Source: Quadrisphaera setariae (GTDB taxonomy: Bacteria; Actinomycetota; Actinomycetes; Actinomycetales; Quadrisphaeraceae). Taken from it: DNA of 64,000 bases. The translations under genes and the position numbers were made by a program. Position 1 is the first letter of the stretch. Each line of letters opens with the position of its first letter. The notes beneath the pieces were generated by a model, which ran no database searches, had not been told where the DNA came from, and saw nothing but the letters and a program-made list of their open reading frames with translations. Of the stretch, positions 54,019 through 62,863 are shown piece after piece. Location: assembly GCF_008041935.1 (NCBI RefSeq), contig NZ_VKAC01000003.1:124001-188000 (forward strand). Direction: 5' to 3'.

Positions 54019-55398
54019 GTGGCTGCCGCTCGCACCGGCGCCCAGGCGCGCCTCGCCGCCGCCTGGCACCGCGCGAGCGGCAGCTTCTGGGCCGTCCCCG
54101 CGCTGATGTGCCTGCTGGCCCTGGTCCTCTCGCAGGTCCTCGTGGCCGTCGACCACGCCCTGGGTCCGTCCTGGACCCAGGGCCTGGGCCCGCTGGGCAC
54201 CCGTTCGGGGCCCAGCGGGTCCCGCGACGTGCTGGGGGCCATCGCTGGCTCGATGCTGAGCGTGGCCTCCACCACGTTCTCCATCACCATCGCGGTGATG
54301 ACGCTGACGTCGTCGAGCTACGGGCCGCACCTCGTGCGCAGCTTCATGGCCGACCGCGCGACGCACGTGGTGCTGGGCACGTTCGACTCCACCAGCCTGT
54401 ACGCGCTGCTGGTGCTGCGCTCCGTCACCTTCGAGACCGACGGCACGGTCGCCTTCGTCCCGCACCTGGCGGTGCTCTTCGCCGTCGTCGCAGCGGTCGG
54501 GTGCATCGCCGTGCTGGTGTTCTTCATCCACCACGTCAGCGAGTCCGTGCAGGTGGTGACCCTCTCGCGCCGGGTCTGCGACCAGCTGCGCGACGCCGTC
54601 GGCAGGCTCTACCCCGAGGGCGCCGGTGACCCCGCCCCGAGGCGCGCGGAGCTGCCCCCGGGCGTCCACCGCGGCGACGACGGTCGGCTGAGCGGCGCCG
54701 GTGGCGCTCCGGGGGAGCCGGTCCGCGCTGGCGCGTGCGGGTACGTCGCGGAAGTGGCCCTCGAGGCGGTGGAGGGGATCGCCCAGCGGCACGACGTGCT
54801 CGTGCGGGTCGCCTCGCGGCCGGGGCGCTACGCCGTGGACAGGACCGTGCTGCTGGAGGTGCTCCCGGCCGGTCGAGCTGACGAGGACCTCGTCCGCGAG
54901 CTGCGGTCCTGCGTCGACCTGGCGAACAGCCGCTCCTCCGCGCAGGACGTCGAGTTCGTCGTCCAGCAGCTGGTGGAGCTGATGTCGCGGGCGCTCTCCT
55001 CCGGCGTCAACGACCCGTACACGGCCGTCACGGCCCTCGACGACCTCTCCGGCGGCCTGGTGCTCCTGGTCGCCAGGCCGGTGCCGGCGGCCGAGCGCGT
55101 CGACCCCGACGGCGTGGTCCGGCTGGTGGGGGACCCCGTCAGGCCCGTGGAGCTGGTGGACCAGGTCTTCGACGCCCTGCGCGCGTACGCGACCACCACA
55201 CCGCAGGTGGTGCTGCACGCGGTGGACGTGGCCGAGCGGCTCGACGACGCCGCCGTCGACCCCGCCGTGCGCTCCCGCCTCCGAGAGCAGCTCGCGTGGC
55301 TGGTGGAGGCGTACGAGGCGACCGGTCCAGCGCGGCCCGACCTCGACCGGCTGCGCCACCGCAGCGCCGAGCTGCTGGGGCAGACTGCCGTGTCGTGA
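54019..55398 (+). CDS. DUF2254 membrane protein
   Basis: A 459-residue predicted integral membrane protein with four N-terminal hydrophobic segments within residues about 25-175. The family-typical SMLSVASTTFSITIAVMTLTSSSYGPHLVRSF lies between them, and a soluble C-terminal domain with the SSGVNDPYTAVTALDDLS block follows. It begins 17 bp after ettA and overlaps the next gene (GTGA). The family's function is not established. Confidence 0.85.
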   Translation: MAAARTGAQARLAAAWHRASGSFWAVPALMCLLALVLSQVLVAVDHALGPSWTQGLGPLGTRSGPSGSRDVLGAIAGSMLSVASTTFSITIAVMTLTSSSYGPHLVRSFMADRATHVVLGTFDSTSLYALLVLRSVTFETDGTVAFVPHLAVLFAVVAAVGCIAVLVFFIHHVSESVQVVTLSRRVCDQLRDAVGRLYPEGAGDPAPRRAELPPGVHRGDDGRLSGAGGAPGEPVRAGACGYVAEVALEAVEGIAQRHDVLVRVASRPGRYAVDRTVLLEVLPAGRADEDLVRELRSCVDLANSRSSAQDVEFVVQQLVELMSRALSSGVNDPYTAVTALDDLSGGLVLLVARPVPAAERVDPDGVVRLVGDPVRPVELVDQVFDALRAYATTTPQVVLHAVDVAERLDDAAVDPAVRSRLREQLAWLVEAYEATGPARPDLDRLRHRSAELLGQTAVS

Positions 55399-56150
55399 GC
55401 GACCCGGTGACCCTGCAGCAGCTCCTCGACGACGCCGCCTTCCTGTCCTTCGAGCACCAGCTCCACCTCGCCGACCAGCTCGGCGAGCACTCCTGGGACG
55501 TCGACCTGGAGCGCGGGCGGTTCGCGTTCCGCGCCGCGGCCTCCGGCGCCGGACCGCTGCTCGCCCAGGCGCCGAGCGGGGAGCTGGTGGCCCACCGGGT
55601 GCACCTGCTCGGCACCGCTGCGCCGGGTCCGCGGTCGTGGCTGTGGTCGTGGGCCAACCCCTCCGGCTTCGGCGAGGACACCACCGACCTGGCCCGCTGG
55701 CTGCGGGACTTCGGCGACCGCTTCGCCGTCCCCGAGCTGGTGCGTGCCGAGGTCCCCTTCGCGGAGCTCCCCCTGAGCGAGCCCGACGCCGGCCACGCCG
55801 TCGGCGCCGTCATCGACGTCGCGAAGGCGGCGTCGCAGCGGTGGTGGTCCTACAACGGCGATGCGGGTGGGGGTACGAGGGCTGCGTTCCTGCTGGAGCA
55901 CCCCGCCTTCGAGCTGCCCGCCCCGGACGGGCTGCGGGTGGCCCGGGTGCTGACCGAGCGCCTCTTCGCGGGCGGCATCGCCGACCACCGCCGCGCCGTG
56001 GCCGCCTACGCCAGCGGTCGCGGCCTGCAGCAGCGCTGGGAGCCGGGGCACACCGGCGCGCGGCTCACGGCGCACGGCGTGGACCTGCGGGTCCGCTTCG
56101 ACGAGCAGGGGCGCATCGGCGGCGTGCAGGGCCAGGCGTCACCGGCCTGA
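55395..56150 (+). CDS. DUF6882-like hypothetical protein
   Basis: A 251-residue soluble protein, Trp-rich (WLWSWANPSGF, RWWSYNGDAG), with the LLDDAAFLSFEHQLHLADQLG opening and FAFRA segments seen in actinobacterial proteins of the DUF6882 type. The family assignment is by memory of these patterns and is tentative. Its GTG overlaps the DUF2254 stop, so the two are co-expressed. No catalytic motif is evident. Confidence 0.65.
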   Translation: MSDPVTLQQLLDDAAFLSFEHQLHLADQLGEHSWDVDLERGRFAFRAAASGAGPLLAQAPSGELVAHRVHLLGTAAPGPRSWLWSWANPSGFGEDTTDLARWLRDFGDRFAVPELVRAEVPFAELPLSEPDAGHAVGAVIDVAKAASQRWWSYNGDAGGGTRAAFLLEHPAFELPAPDGLRVARVLTERLFAGGIADHRRAVAAYASGRGLQQRWEPGHTGARLTAHGVDLRVRFDEQGRIGGVQGQASPA

Positions 56151-56169
56151 CCGTCGCCGTCAGCACGGC

Positions 56170-57084
56170 TCAGGGGCGTGGAGGCAGGCGCGTCATGCCC
56201 TCCTGGGCGACCGTCGCCACGAGGGTGCCGGCCCGGTCGTAGACCCGCGCCAGGCCCAGCCCGCGCGCGCCGGAGGCCGACGGCGTCTCCTGCACGAAGA
56301 GCATCCACGCGTCGGCGCTCACCGGCCGGTGCCACCACAGCGCGTGGTCGAGGCTCGCCACCCGGCCACCGGGCGTCGCCCACGCGGCGCCGTGGCGGCG
56401 CAGCACCGGCTCCAGGATCGTCACGTCGCTGGCCCACGCGAGCACGGCGCGGTGCAGCGCCTGGTCCGCCGGGAGGGGCCCGGCCACGCGCAGCCACACC
56501 GCCTGGGAGCCGTCACCGTCGTCGTCCCGGCGACCGGGGGCTGAGGGGAGGTAGATCGCGCTGCCGACGTGACGGACGTCCACCGGCCGCTCCTGCGCCC
56601 AGTAGCGGGCGAAGGGGTGGTCGAGGCCGCCCACGAGGTCGCCGATGCTCGGCAGCTCCTCCGGAGCGGGGACCTGCGGGGCGGGCTCGGCGTGGTCGAC
56701 GCCGTCCTGGGCCTCCTGGAACGACGCGATCATCGACAGGATCGGCTGCCCGTGCTGGATGGCGTGCACCCGCCGGGCGCTGAACGAGCCGCCGTCGCGC
56801 AGGCGCTCCACCGCGAACGTGATGGGCGTGCTCGGGTCGCCGGGGCGCAGGAAGTACCCGTGCATCGAGTGGACGCTGCGGGCGGGGTCGACCGTGCGCG
56901 TCGCCGCCACCACCGACTGCCCCAGCACCTGTCCGCCGAACACCCGCCCGTGCGGTGAGCGCTGGTTCTCGCCGGTGAAGAGGTCCTGACCGGAGGAGTC
57001 GACACCGCTCGGAGTCAGGTCGAGCACCCGCAGGAGTCCCGCGAGCCCCTCGGCCTGGGCGGCGCCGTGAACGTCATCAGCCAC
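56170..57084 (-). CDS. tesB: Acyl-CoA thioesterase II (TesB-type)
   Basis: A 304-residue double hot-dog thioesterase. Marks are RVFGGQVLGQSVVAA near residue 47, SMHGYFLRPGDP, the Asp of the catalytic triad in VASLDHALWWHRP and the late FVQETPSASGARGLG. It hydrolyses medium- and long-chain acyl-CoAs. It is divergent from a single hot-dog thioesterase across 64 bp. Confidence 0.9.
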   Translation of the reverse strand: MADDVHGAAQAEGLAGLLRVLDLTPSGVDSSGQDLFTGENQRSPHGRVFGGQVLGQSVVAATRTVDPARSVHSMHGYFLRPGDPSTPITFAVERLRDGGSFSARRVHAIQHGQPILSMIASFQEAQDGVDHAEPAPQVPAPEELPSIGDLVGGLDHPFARYWAQERPVDVRHVGSAIYLPSAPGRRDDDGDGSQAVWLRVAGPLPADQALHRAVLAWASDVTILEPVLRRHGAAWATPGGRVASLDHALWWHRPVSADAWMLFVQETPSASGARGLGLARVYDRAGTLVATVAQEGMTRLPPRP

Positions 57085-57148
57085 CCGCCGGAGACTAGGG
57101 GGACGGGGTGGCCGCTGCACCGCGCGGGGAGTGCGCCAGCATGGTCCG

Positions 57149-57634
57149 GTGGCGAAGCGGTGCGTCCCGGTGACGGTGCGGTGGTCCGACATGGACGCGT
57201 TCGGGCACGTCAACAACGTGCAGGTGCTGCGGCTCCTCGAGGAGGTCCGCGTCCACGCCTTCGAGGACCTGCGCGACCACGGCGGCCCCAGCCTCCTGGA
57301 GAGCGGTGTGGTGGTCGCCCGGCACGAGGTCGAGTACCTCGCGCCGCTCGTCTGGCGCCTGGCGCCCGTGCCCACCGACATCTGGATCACCGCCGTGGGC
57401 GGCGCCAGCTTCGAGGTGGGCTACGAGATCTACGACGCCGTCGACGGTGCAGCGGGCGGTGGCGGCGGCGGTCCGGCAGCAGGCGGCGAGCGCACCGTGT
57501 ACGTCCGCGCCGCCACCACGTGCGTCGCCTACGACCTCGCCACCGGCGCGGCCCGGCGCCTGTCGGCCACCGAGCGGGAGGTGCTCGAGAGCTGGACCGA
57601 CGAGCCCGTGCCCTTCCGGCGGCGCTCGCGGTGA
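57149..57634 (+). CDS. Acyl-CoA thioesterase, 4-hydroxybenzoyl-CoA/YbgC-FadM type
   Basis: A 161-residue single hot-dog protein. The catalytic Asp motif is VRWSDMDAFGHVNNVQ (about residue 17), followed by VVARHEVEYLAPL. A Gly-rich loop (AAGGGGGGPAAGG) interrupts the last strands and is unusual for the family. GTG 57149 starts it. It is coupled to the next gene by GTGA. Divergence from tesB hints at shared fatty acyl or aromatic acyl-CoA housekeeping. Confidence 0.87.
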   Translation: MAKRCVPVTVRWSDMDAFGHVNNVQVLRLLEEVRVHAFEDLRDHGGPSLLESGVVVARHEVEYLAPLVWRLAPVPTDIWITAVGGASFEVGYEIYDAVDGAAGGGGGGPAAGGERTVYVRAATTCVAYDLATGAARRLSATEREVLESWTDEPVPFRRRSR

Positions 57635-58305
57635 CGGTCCCGCCGCCTCGCCACGAGCCGCACGAGGGCCGCGGTGCGGGCGGTGGGCCGGTGGCGCCGC
57701 TGGTCCCCGCCGACCCGCGCGCCCTGGACGACCTCGCCGTGCTGGTCTCCCGCGCCGCGCGCGCGGACGTCGGCGGGGCAGCGCGCCTCGTCGCGGCGGG
57801 CGGTGTGCTCGCGGTGTGGGTGAGCCCGCTCCACGGGACCGGCCTGCCGACCGTCCTCGGGCTGCGGACCATCGCCCTCGCGCCCTCCGCTGGACCCGGC
57901 TCCGGACCACCGGCCGGGCCCGCGCGGGTGGACGTGGTGGTGGAGCTCGCCGCGCTCGCCGACCGCCTCGCCCGGAAGGACGGCCCCGACGGCAGGCCGC
58001 TCGCCGAGCTGGCCGTGCCCCCGGTGGACGTCGGGGCGAGCACGCCGTGGGCGGGGCTCCTCCCGCCGCGCAGCGGCTGGGCGCCCACCCCGCCGCAGGA
58101 GGTCGCGTCGCTGCGCCAGCAGGCGCTGGCCGACCCGCGCGACCTCGCCGCGGCGCTGGCCCGTGCCGCGGACGCGCTGGGGTTCCTGCCGCCCGGGGCC
58201 GACCCGGACGCCGGGGCTCCGGTGACGGCCGCCGTGGCGGGGCCGTGGCGGCGCCTGTCCACGCGGCGCGGCCACGTGCTGGGCCGCCACCCCCTGCTCG
58301 CCTGA
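57631..58305 (+). CDS. Hypothetical actinobacterial protein
   Basis: A 224-residue protein not recognised. It is Ala/Pro-rich, with a LVSRAARADVGGAARLVAAGGVLAVWVSP segment, a Pro/Gly linker near residue 90 and a C-terminal REVAS-like helical part. No membrane segment or catalytic motif. Its GTG overlaps the thioesterase stop, so it is translated with it. Codon use is like its neighbours, which supports it as a real gene. Confidence 0.65.
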   Translation: MTVPPPRHEPHEGRGAGGGPVAPLVPADPRALDDLAVLVSRAARADVGGAARLVAAGGVLAVWVSPLHGTGLPTVLGLRTIALAPSAGPGSGPPAGPARVDVVVELAALADRLARKDGPDGRPLAELAVPPVDVGASTPWAGLLPPRSGWAPTPPQEVASLRQQALADPRDLAAALARAADALGFLPPGADPDAGAPVTAAVAGPWRRLSTRRGHVLGRHPLLA

Positions 58306-58360
58306 CCAGCTGCCTGACGGGCCGCCCGGCCAGCACCTGGCTGGCCCCAGCAGACGGCGC

Positions 58361-59413
58361 TCAGGCGGGCATGGCCTGCGCGAGCCGCTCCACGGCTGCC
58401 GCGTCGAGCCCCGACCCCGGCAGCCCGGACCCCGGCAGCCCCGGCCCCGCCAGCCGCGAGGCCAGCACCGCCGCACCGGCCTCGGGGAGCATGAGCGGCG
58501 GCCGCAGCTCGTAGGCGAGCCCGGACCCGGCCAGCGCCTCCGACAGCGCTGCCCGCACGAGCGGCACGCCGGCGACGCTGCCGGAGGTGGAGACGGGCAC
58601 GACGTCGTCGTCGTGGGCACCGACCAGCCGGCGGACCGCGTGCGCGTGCGCCGCCAGCTCCCGGCCGGCGTCCCCGAGGATCGCCGAGGCCACCGCGTCG
58701 CCGGATGCGGCCGCCGCACCGACCACCCGTGACAGCGCCGCCACCCGCCCCCGGTCTCCGCGCCAGCGGACGAGGACCGTGTCGAGGACGGCGAAGTCGC
58801 CGTCGCCGTCGTCGAGCCCCAGGTGCGAGCGCACGGCGGCGTGCAGCGGCCCGCGGGGCAGCCTCCCGTCGGACATGTGCGAGAACGCCTGCAGGCCGCG
58901 CAGCGCGATCCAGTAGCCGGAGCCCTCGTCGCCGAACAGCTCGCCCCACCCGCCGCAGCGCGCCCCCGCGCCCCGCCAGCTGCCGTAGGAGTTGGAGCCG
59001 GTGCCCGCCACGAGGTTGATGCCGTCGGCGCCGCCGAGCGACCCCGCCCAGCCCACCACCACGTCGTTGACCACCCGGTACCGCTCGTGCCCGAGCACGG
59101 CCCGGGGCATGGCGTCGAGGGCGGGGACGTCGTCGGAGACCTCCCCGTGGGCTGCCAGCCCGACCACGGCGGCCGTGACGTCAGCGGGAGAGGCCCCGGC
59201 GTCGGCGCAGACCGCGGCGAGCCCGTGCGCCAGCACCGCCGCGACGGCGGCCACGCCGGGGTGCTCCGCGCCCTCCTGGCGCGAGGCGGCCCCCGCCGCG
59301 TCGAGGTAGTACCCGCTGCCCGCGCGGGCCCGTCCGCGCACCTCGCCGCGGTCGTCGACGAGGCACAGGGCGGTCTTCGTGCCGCCGGCGTCCACTCCCA
59401 GGTACAGGCCCAC
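58361..59413 (-). CDS. BadF/BadG-family ATPase, N-acetylglucosamine kinase-like
   Basis: A 350-residue ASKHA-fold kinase. Phosphate-1 motif LGVDAGGTKTALCLVD is at the N-terminus, the connect/phosphate-2 region has VVNDVVVGWAGS and LVAGTGSNSYG, and GDEGSGYWIALRGL follows. The adenosine motif is STSGSVAG. It probably phosphorylates an amino sugar. Near the C-terminus a small repeat (GPGLPGSGLPGSGL) comes from a GC-rich DNA repeat at about 58410-58450. It stands alone, converging on the hypothetical gene. Confidence 0.82.
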   Translation of the reverse strand: MGLYLGVDAGGTKTALCLVDDRGEVRGRARAGSGYYLDAAGAASRQEGAEHPGVAAVAAVLAHGLAAVCADAGASPADVTAAVVGLAAHGEVSDDVPALDAMPRAVLGHERYRVVNDVVVGWAGSLGGADGINLVAGTGSNSYGSWRGAGARCGGWGELFGDEGSGYWIALRGLQAFSHMSDGRLPRGPLHAAVRSHLGLDDGDGDFAVLDTVLVRWRGDRGRVAALSRVVGAAAASGDAVASAILGDAGRELAAHAHAVRRLVGAHDDDVVPVSTSGSVAGVPLVRAALSEALAGSGLAYELRPPLMLPEAGAAVLASRLAGPGLPGSGLPGSGLDAAAVERLAQAMPA

Positions 59414-59479
59414 GGCTGTGACGCTAGTGGGACCGCACCGGGCGCGGACGCCGGCGGCCGACGACGGGTGGGGTGTCCG

Positions 59480-60238
59480 TCAGGACGACTCGCGGCGGAA
59501 CGTCCGGGTGCCGTACCAGAGGCCCACCGCCACCAGCGCGACCGTGATGAGCGCCCCGACCCAGGAGGTGGTGTCCGTGACGTCACCGGCGAAGGCCGCG
59601 CGCACGCCGTCCACGACGTGCTTGAACGGGTTGAGCTCCGACAGCGTCTCGAGCCAGCCCGGCGCCAGAGACATGGGCAGGAGGATCCCCGAGAGCAGCA
59701 GCACCGGGAACGCGACCGCGTTGAGCAGGGGCGCCATGACGTCCTCGCTCTTCACCGTCAGCGCCACCGCGTACGACACCGAGCTCAGCGACGCGCCCAG
59801 CAGCGCCACGACCACCACGCCGAGCACCACCCCGGCCACCGGGGCGCGCAGCCCCATCGGCAGGGCCACGAGCACGAGGAGCACCGCCTGCACGAACAGG
59901 ACGACGACGTCGCGCAGCACCCTGCCCAGCAGCAGCGCGGTGCGTGAGGCCGGCGTCACGCGCTGGCTCTCCACCACGCCGGCGCGCAGCTCGGCGATGA
60001 GGCCGAAGCCCACGAACATCGCCCCGAAGATGCCCAGCTGCACCATGATCCCCGGGACGAACAGCTGGTAGGCGTTGCCCGTGCCGAGCTGGCCGGCCAG
60101 CGGCTCCAGCAGCGGCCCGAAGAAGACCAGGTACAGCACGGGCTGGGCCAGCCCGATGATCACCCACGCGGGGTTGCGCAGCGACATGCGCATGGCCCGC
60201 CAGAACACCGTCCAGGTGTCGCGCCAGAAGACGCGCAT
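59480..60238 (-). CDS. ABC-2 type exporter permease (DrrB-like)
   Basis: A 252-residue membrane protein with six hydrophobic segments. The ABC-2 pattern includes NPAWVIIGLAQPVLYLVFFGPLL at the start, the FGLIAELRAGVVESQRVTPASRTALLLGR coupling region, and LLSGILLPMSLAPGWLE late in the protein. It shares one base with its ATPase partner (TGATG). Together they form a drug or lipid exporter of the daunorubicin-resistance type. Confidence 0.88.
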   Translation of the reverse strand: MRVFWRDTWTVFWRAMRMSLRNPAWVIIGLAQPVLYLVFFGPLLEPLAGQLGTGNAYQLFVPGIMVQLGIFGAMFVGFGLIAELRAGVVESQRVTPASRTALLLGRVLRDVVVLFVQAVLLVLVALPMGLRAPVAGVVLGVVVVALLGASLSSVSYAVALTVKSEDVMAPLLNAVAFPVLLLSGILLPMSLAPGWLETLSELNPFKHVVDGVRAAFAGDVTDTTSWVGALITVALVAVGLWYGTRTFRRESS

Positions 60239-61209
60239 CAGCCCTCTCCTCCTTCGCGCAGCGACCTGCCGGTCATCTCCAGGAACACGTCGTCGAGCGT
60301 GGGACGGCGCACGTCCACCGCGGCCAGCGCCACGCCGGCGGCGTCGAGCTGGCGCAGCAGGCCGGGCAGCGCCCGCCCGCCCGAGGGCACCCGCACGCGC
60401 ACGCGCGGTGTGCTGCCCGCGGTGTCGACGACGGCGTCGGTGGCGCCCGGCAACGCGCTCACCAGCGCCAGCGCCTCGCCAGCGCGGGCGGCGTCGTCGA
60501 GCTCCAGCTCCAGGGCGTCACCGCTGAACCGCTGCTTCAGCGCGTCCGGGGTGCCCTCCGCGACGATCGACCCGTGGTCGATGACGAGGATCCGGTCGCA
60601 GAGGGCGTCGGCCTCGTCGAGGTAGTGCGTGGTGAGGAACACCGTGGTGCCGTGGGTGTCGCGCAGCCCGGAGATGTGCGTCCACAGGTTGGCGCGCGAC
60701 TGCGGGTCCAGGCCCGTGGTCGGCTCGTCGAGGAACACGAGCTCCGGGTCGTGCACGAGGCCCTTGGCGATGTCGAGCCGCCGGCGCTGGCCTCCGGACA
60801 GCGTCCGGACGGTGCGGTCCCACACGCCGTCGAGGTCGAGGCGGGAGAACAGCTCCTGGCCGCGCTGCTTCCCGGTGGCCTTGGGGATGCCGTAGAGGGC
60901 GGCGTGGTCGACCAGCTCCTCCCCGACCCGGGCCTCCGGCGACGACGAGCCCGACTGCGGCACGTACCCGATGCGCCGGCGGACGCCGACCGGGTCGGTG
61001 CGCAGGTCGCAGCCCACCACCTGCGCCTCGCCCGCGGTGGGCGCCAGCAGCGTGGTGAGCATGCGCATGGTGGTGGTCTTGCCGGCCCCGTTGGGGCCGA
61101 GGAAGCCGACCACCTCGCCGCGGGCGACGTCGAGGTCGACCCCCTGGACCGCGTGCACGGCCCCTCGACGGGTGGTGAACGTGCGGGCGAGCCCGCGGGC
61201 GCGGATCAA
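60238..61209 (-). CDS. ABC-2 type exporter ATPase (DrrA-like)
   Basis: A 323-residue ABC ATPase. Walker A GFLGPNGAGKTTTMRML, Q-loop YVPQSGSSS, signature LSGGQRRRLDIA, Walker B LVFLDEPTTGLDP and the switch His in LTTHYLDEA. A DrrA-type C-terminal domain of about 90 residues follows. The start is TTG 61209, with AGGAGG six to seven bases upstream. The open frame continues to an ATG at 61311 but that part is not family-like. The cargo is unknown. Confidence 0.9.
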   Translation of the reverse strand: MIRARGLARTFTTRRGAVHAVQGVDLDVARGEVVGFLGPNGAGKTTTMRMLTTLLAPTAGEAQVVGCDLRTDPVGVRRRIGYVPQSGSSSPEARVGEELVDHAALYGIPKATGKQRGQELFSRLDLDGVWDRTVRTLSGGQRRRLDIAKGLVHDPELVFLDEPTTGLDPQSRANLWTHISGLRDTHGTTVFLTTHYLDEADALCDRILVIDHGSIVAEGTPDALKQRFSGDALELELDDAARAGEALALVSALPGATDAVVDTAGSTPRVRVRVPSGGRALPGLLRQLDAAGVALAAVDVRRPTLDDVFLEMTGRSLREGGEG

Positions 61210-61341
61210 GCGGTGCCTCCTGGGGACGTGCCGGTGGTCGGTGGCGAGGGCCGGACGCCAGCGTGGTGGGTGCCGGCAGGGGAGTCGACGGGTTTCGCCG
61301 AGAGGACTCATCGGTCAGCGCCCGACCGGTGCCGCGGATCG

Positions 61342-61399
61342 GACCGTGGACGCTCTGCTCCGGTGTGGGCGGTCACACCGGAGCGCAAGGTCCACGGTC
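61342..61399. repeat. 58-bp two-stage inverted repeat between drrA and an SDR gene
   Basis: Outer arms GACCGTGGA/TCCACGGTC (9 bp), a 6/6 unpaired step, then inner arms GCTCCGGTGT/ACACCGGAGC (10 bp) and an 8-nt loop GGGCGGTC. It lies in the divergent gap, 133 bp from the drrA start and 70 bp before the SDR start. It may hold two nested operators or form a hairpin in the SDR leader. Confidence 0.6.
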
Positions 61400-61468
61400 G
61401 GACGGCTGGGCGAGCGGCGCGGCCACGTGATCGTCGTTCGAGCGGGGGACACGGGGTAGGGGACGGAC

Positions 61469-62287
61469 ATGAGCCGTCCTGAGAACGCCACCGCGATCGT
61501 CACCGCCTCCGACTCCGGCATCGGCCGGGCCACCGCCGTCGCCCTGGCCCGCGACGGGTACGACGTCGGCATCACCTTCCACTCCGACGAGCAGGGGGCG
61601 CAGGAGGCCGCCGAGGAGGTCCGCGCGCTGGGACGGCGCGCCGTCGTCCGCCGCCTCGACCTCGCGCACGACCTGCCGCAGGCCGCCGCCACCATCGACG
61701 AGATCGCCGACGAGCTCGGCGGGCGCCTGTGGGCGTTCGTCTCCAACGCCGGCGGAGGAACCGCTGACCAGCCCTTCCTCGAGCTGCCCTACGACGTGTG
61801 GCGCCACGACGTCGCGCTCAACCTCGACGGCGCGTTCGTGGCGCTGCAGGCCGCAGCGCGGCGCATGACCGATGGCGCCGGTGGACGGCTGGTGGCCATC
61901 ACCAGCGTCCACGAGCACACCCCGCGGGTGACCTCCAGCCCCTACGTGGCCGCCAAGCACGGCCTCGGCGGGCTGGTGAAGAACGCCGCGCAGGAGCTCG
62001 CGCAGCACGCCATCACCGTGAACGCGGTCGCCCCGGGCGAGATCGCCACCCCGCTGACCGGCAACGAGGACGCCGACGTGACCTCGGGCGGTGACGACGT
62101 CGTCCGTCCGGGGGTGCCGCTCGGGCGCGTCGGCTCCGCCTGGGAGATCGCCGAGGTGGTGGCGTTCCTGTGCCGCGACGCGGCGTCGTACGTGACCGGC
62201 GCGAGCATCCCCGTGGACGGCGGGATGCTGCTGCAGGCCGCCATGGGCGCCTCGACGCTCACCGACGACACGTGGCGCGAGGGCTGA
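61469..62287 (+). CDS. Short-chain dehydrogenase/reductase
   Basis: A 272-residue SDR. The cofactor motif is TASDSGIG, with Ala in the first Gly position, followed by a TFHSDE segment, SNAGGG, Ser in ITSVHEH and Tyr-x3-Lys in PYVAAKHGL. The end has VDGGMLLQAAM. This pattern matches SDRs often named glucose 1-dehydrogenase-like or UcpA-like. A nested inverted repeat lies in its leader. The substrate is unknown. Confidence 0.82.
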   Translation: MSRPENATAIVTASDSGIGRATAVALARDGYDVGITFHSDEQGAQEAAEEVRALGRRAVVRRLDLAHDLPQAAATIDEIADELGGRLWAFVSNAGGGTADQPFLELPYDVWRHDVALNLDGAFVALQAAARRMTDGAGGRLVAITSVHEHTPRVTSSPYVAAKHGLGGLVKNAAQELAQHAITVNAVAPGEIATPLTGNEDADVTSGGDDVVRPGVPLGRVGSAWEIAEVVAFLCRDAASYVTGASIPVDGGMLLQAAMGASTLTDDTWREG

Positions 62288-62335
62288 GGGGGTCTCGGCG
62301 GGCGCTCACGACCGCTGATCGCTAGCGTTCGCGCC

Positions 62336-62689
62336 ATGCCAGTGCGTGTGGGGAACATCCGCGAGTGGAGCGGCGAGGACGTGCTCGACGAGGCCGGCGA
62401 CAAGATCGGCAAGCTCGAGTCGATCTACGTCGACACCGCCTCCGACCAGCCGGCCTTCGCCACCGTCGTCGTGGGCGTGATGAGCAAGAAGCTCGTCTTC
62501 GTGCCCATCGACGACGCCGTGGTCGGGCCCGGGTACGTCAAGGTGAGCTACCCGAAGAACCGGGTCAAGGACGCGCCCTCCATCGAGACCGACGGGGAGC
62601 TGCGCGCCGAGGACGAGGGCGACGTCTTCGCGCACTACGGCCTCACCTACACCGCGGCGCCCTCCGAGCGCCGCCTCGGCCGCCGCTGA
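62336..62689 (+). CDS. PRC-barrel domain protein
   Basis: A 117-residue protein. The PRC barrel covers residues about 5-85: EDVLDEAGDKIGKLESIYVDTASDQPAFATVVVG and FVPIDDAVVGPGYVKVSYPK. The acidic tail is ELRAEDEGDVFAHYGL. Stand-alone PRC-barrel proteins are common in actinobacteria and are linked with stress or membrane adaptation. ATG 62336 is 49 bp past the SDR. Confidence 0.88.
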   Translation: MPVRVGNIREWSGEDVLDEAGDKIGKLESIYVDTASDQPAFATVVVGVMSKKLVFVPIDDAVVGPGYVKVSYPKNRVKDAPSIETDGELRAEDEGDVFAHYGLTYTAAPSERRLGRR

Positions 62690-62717
62690 CAGCGAGCCGC
62701 CCAGCACCGTCTCGACG

Positions 62718-62762
62718 CGCCGCGAGGCCCTCGCCCCCACCGGGGGCGGGGGCCTCGCGGCG
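62718..62762. terminator. Very long GC hairpin terminator after the PRC-barrel gene
   Basis: Arms of 21 bp (62718-62738 and 62742-62762; outer part CGCCGCGAGGCCC) with a 3-nt loop ACC. It has one G-U and otherwise full pairing, 29 nt past the stop. No T-run. It lies between converging genes. Confidence 0.75.
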
Positions 62763-62795
62763 TCCCCGCCCCTCCTCGTCCGCACACGCGCCGGA

Positions 62796-62828
62796 AAGTG
62801 CGCCACCGGAACTCTCGTTCCCGCACTT
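62796..62828 (-). terminator. Hairpin downstream of the globin gene
   Basis: AAGTGCG pairs with CGCACTT (7 bp), with an inner GGAAC-TCTC-GTTCC stem and a 5-nt one-sided bulge. It lies 36 nt past the globin stop on the minus strand, so it is probably its terminator, back to back with the hairpin at 62718. Confidence 0.5.
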
Positions 62829-62863
62829 GCCGCGGAGAGTGCGAGCAGGGGGAGCGGGTGACG

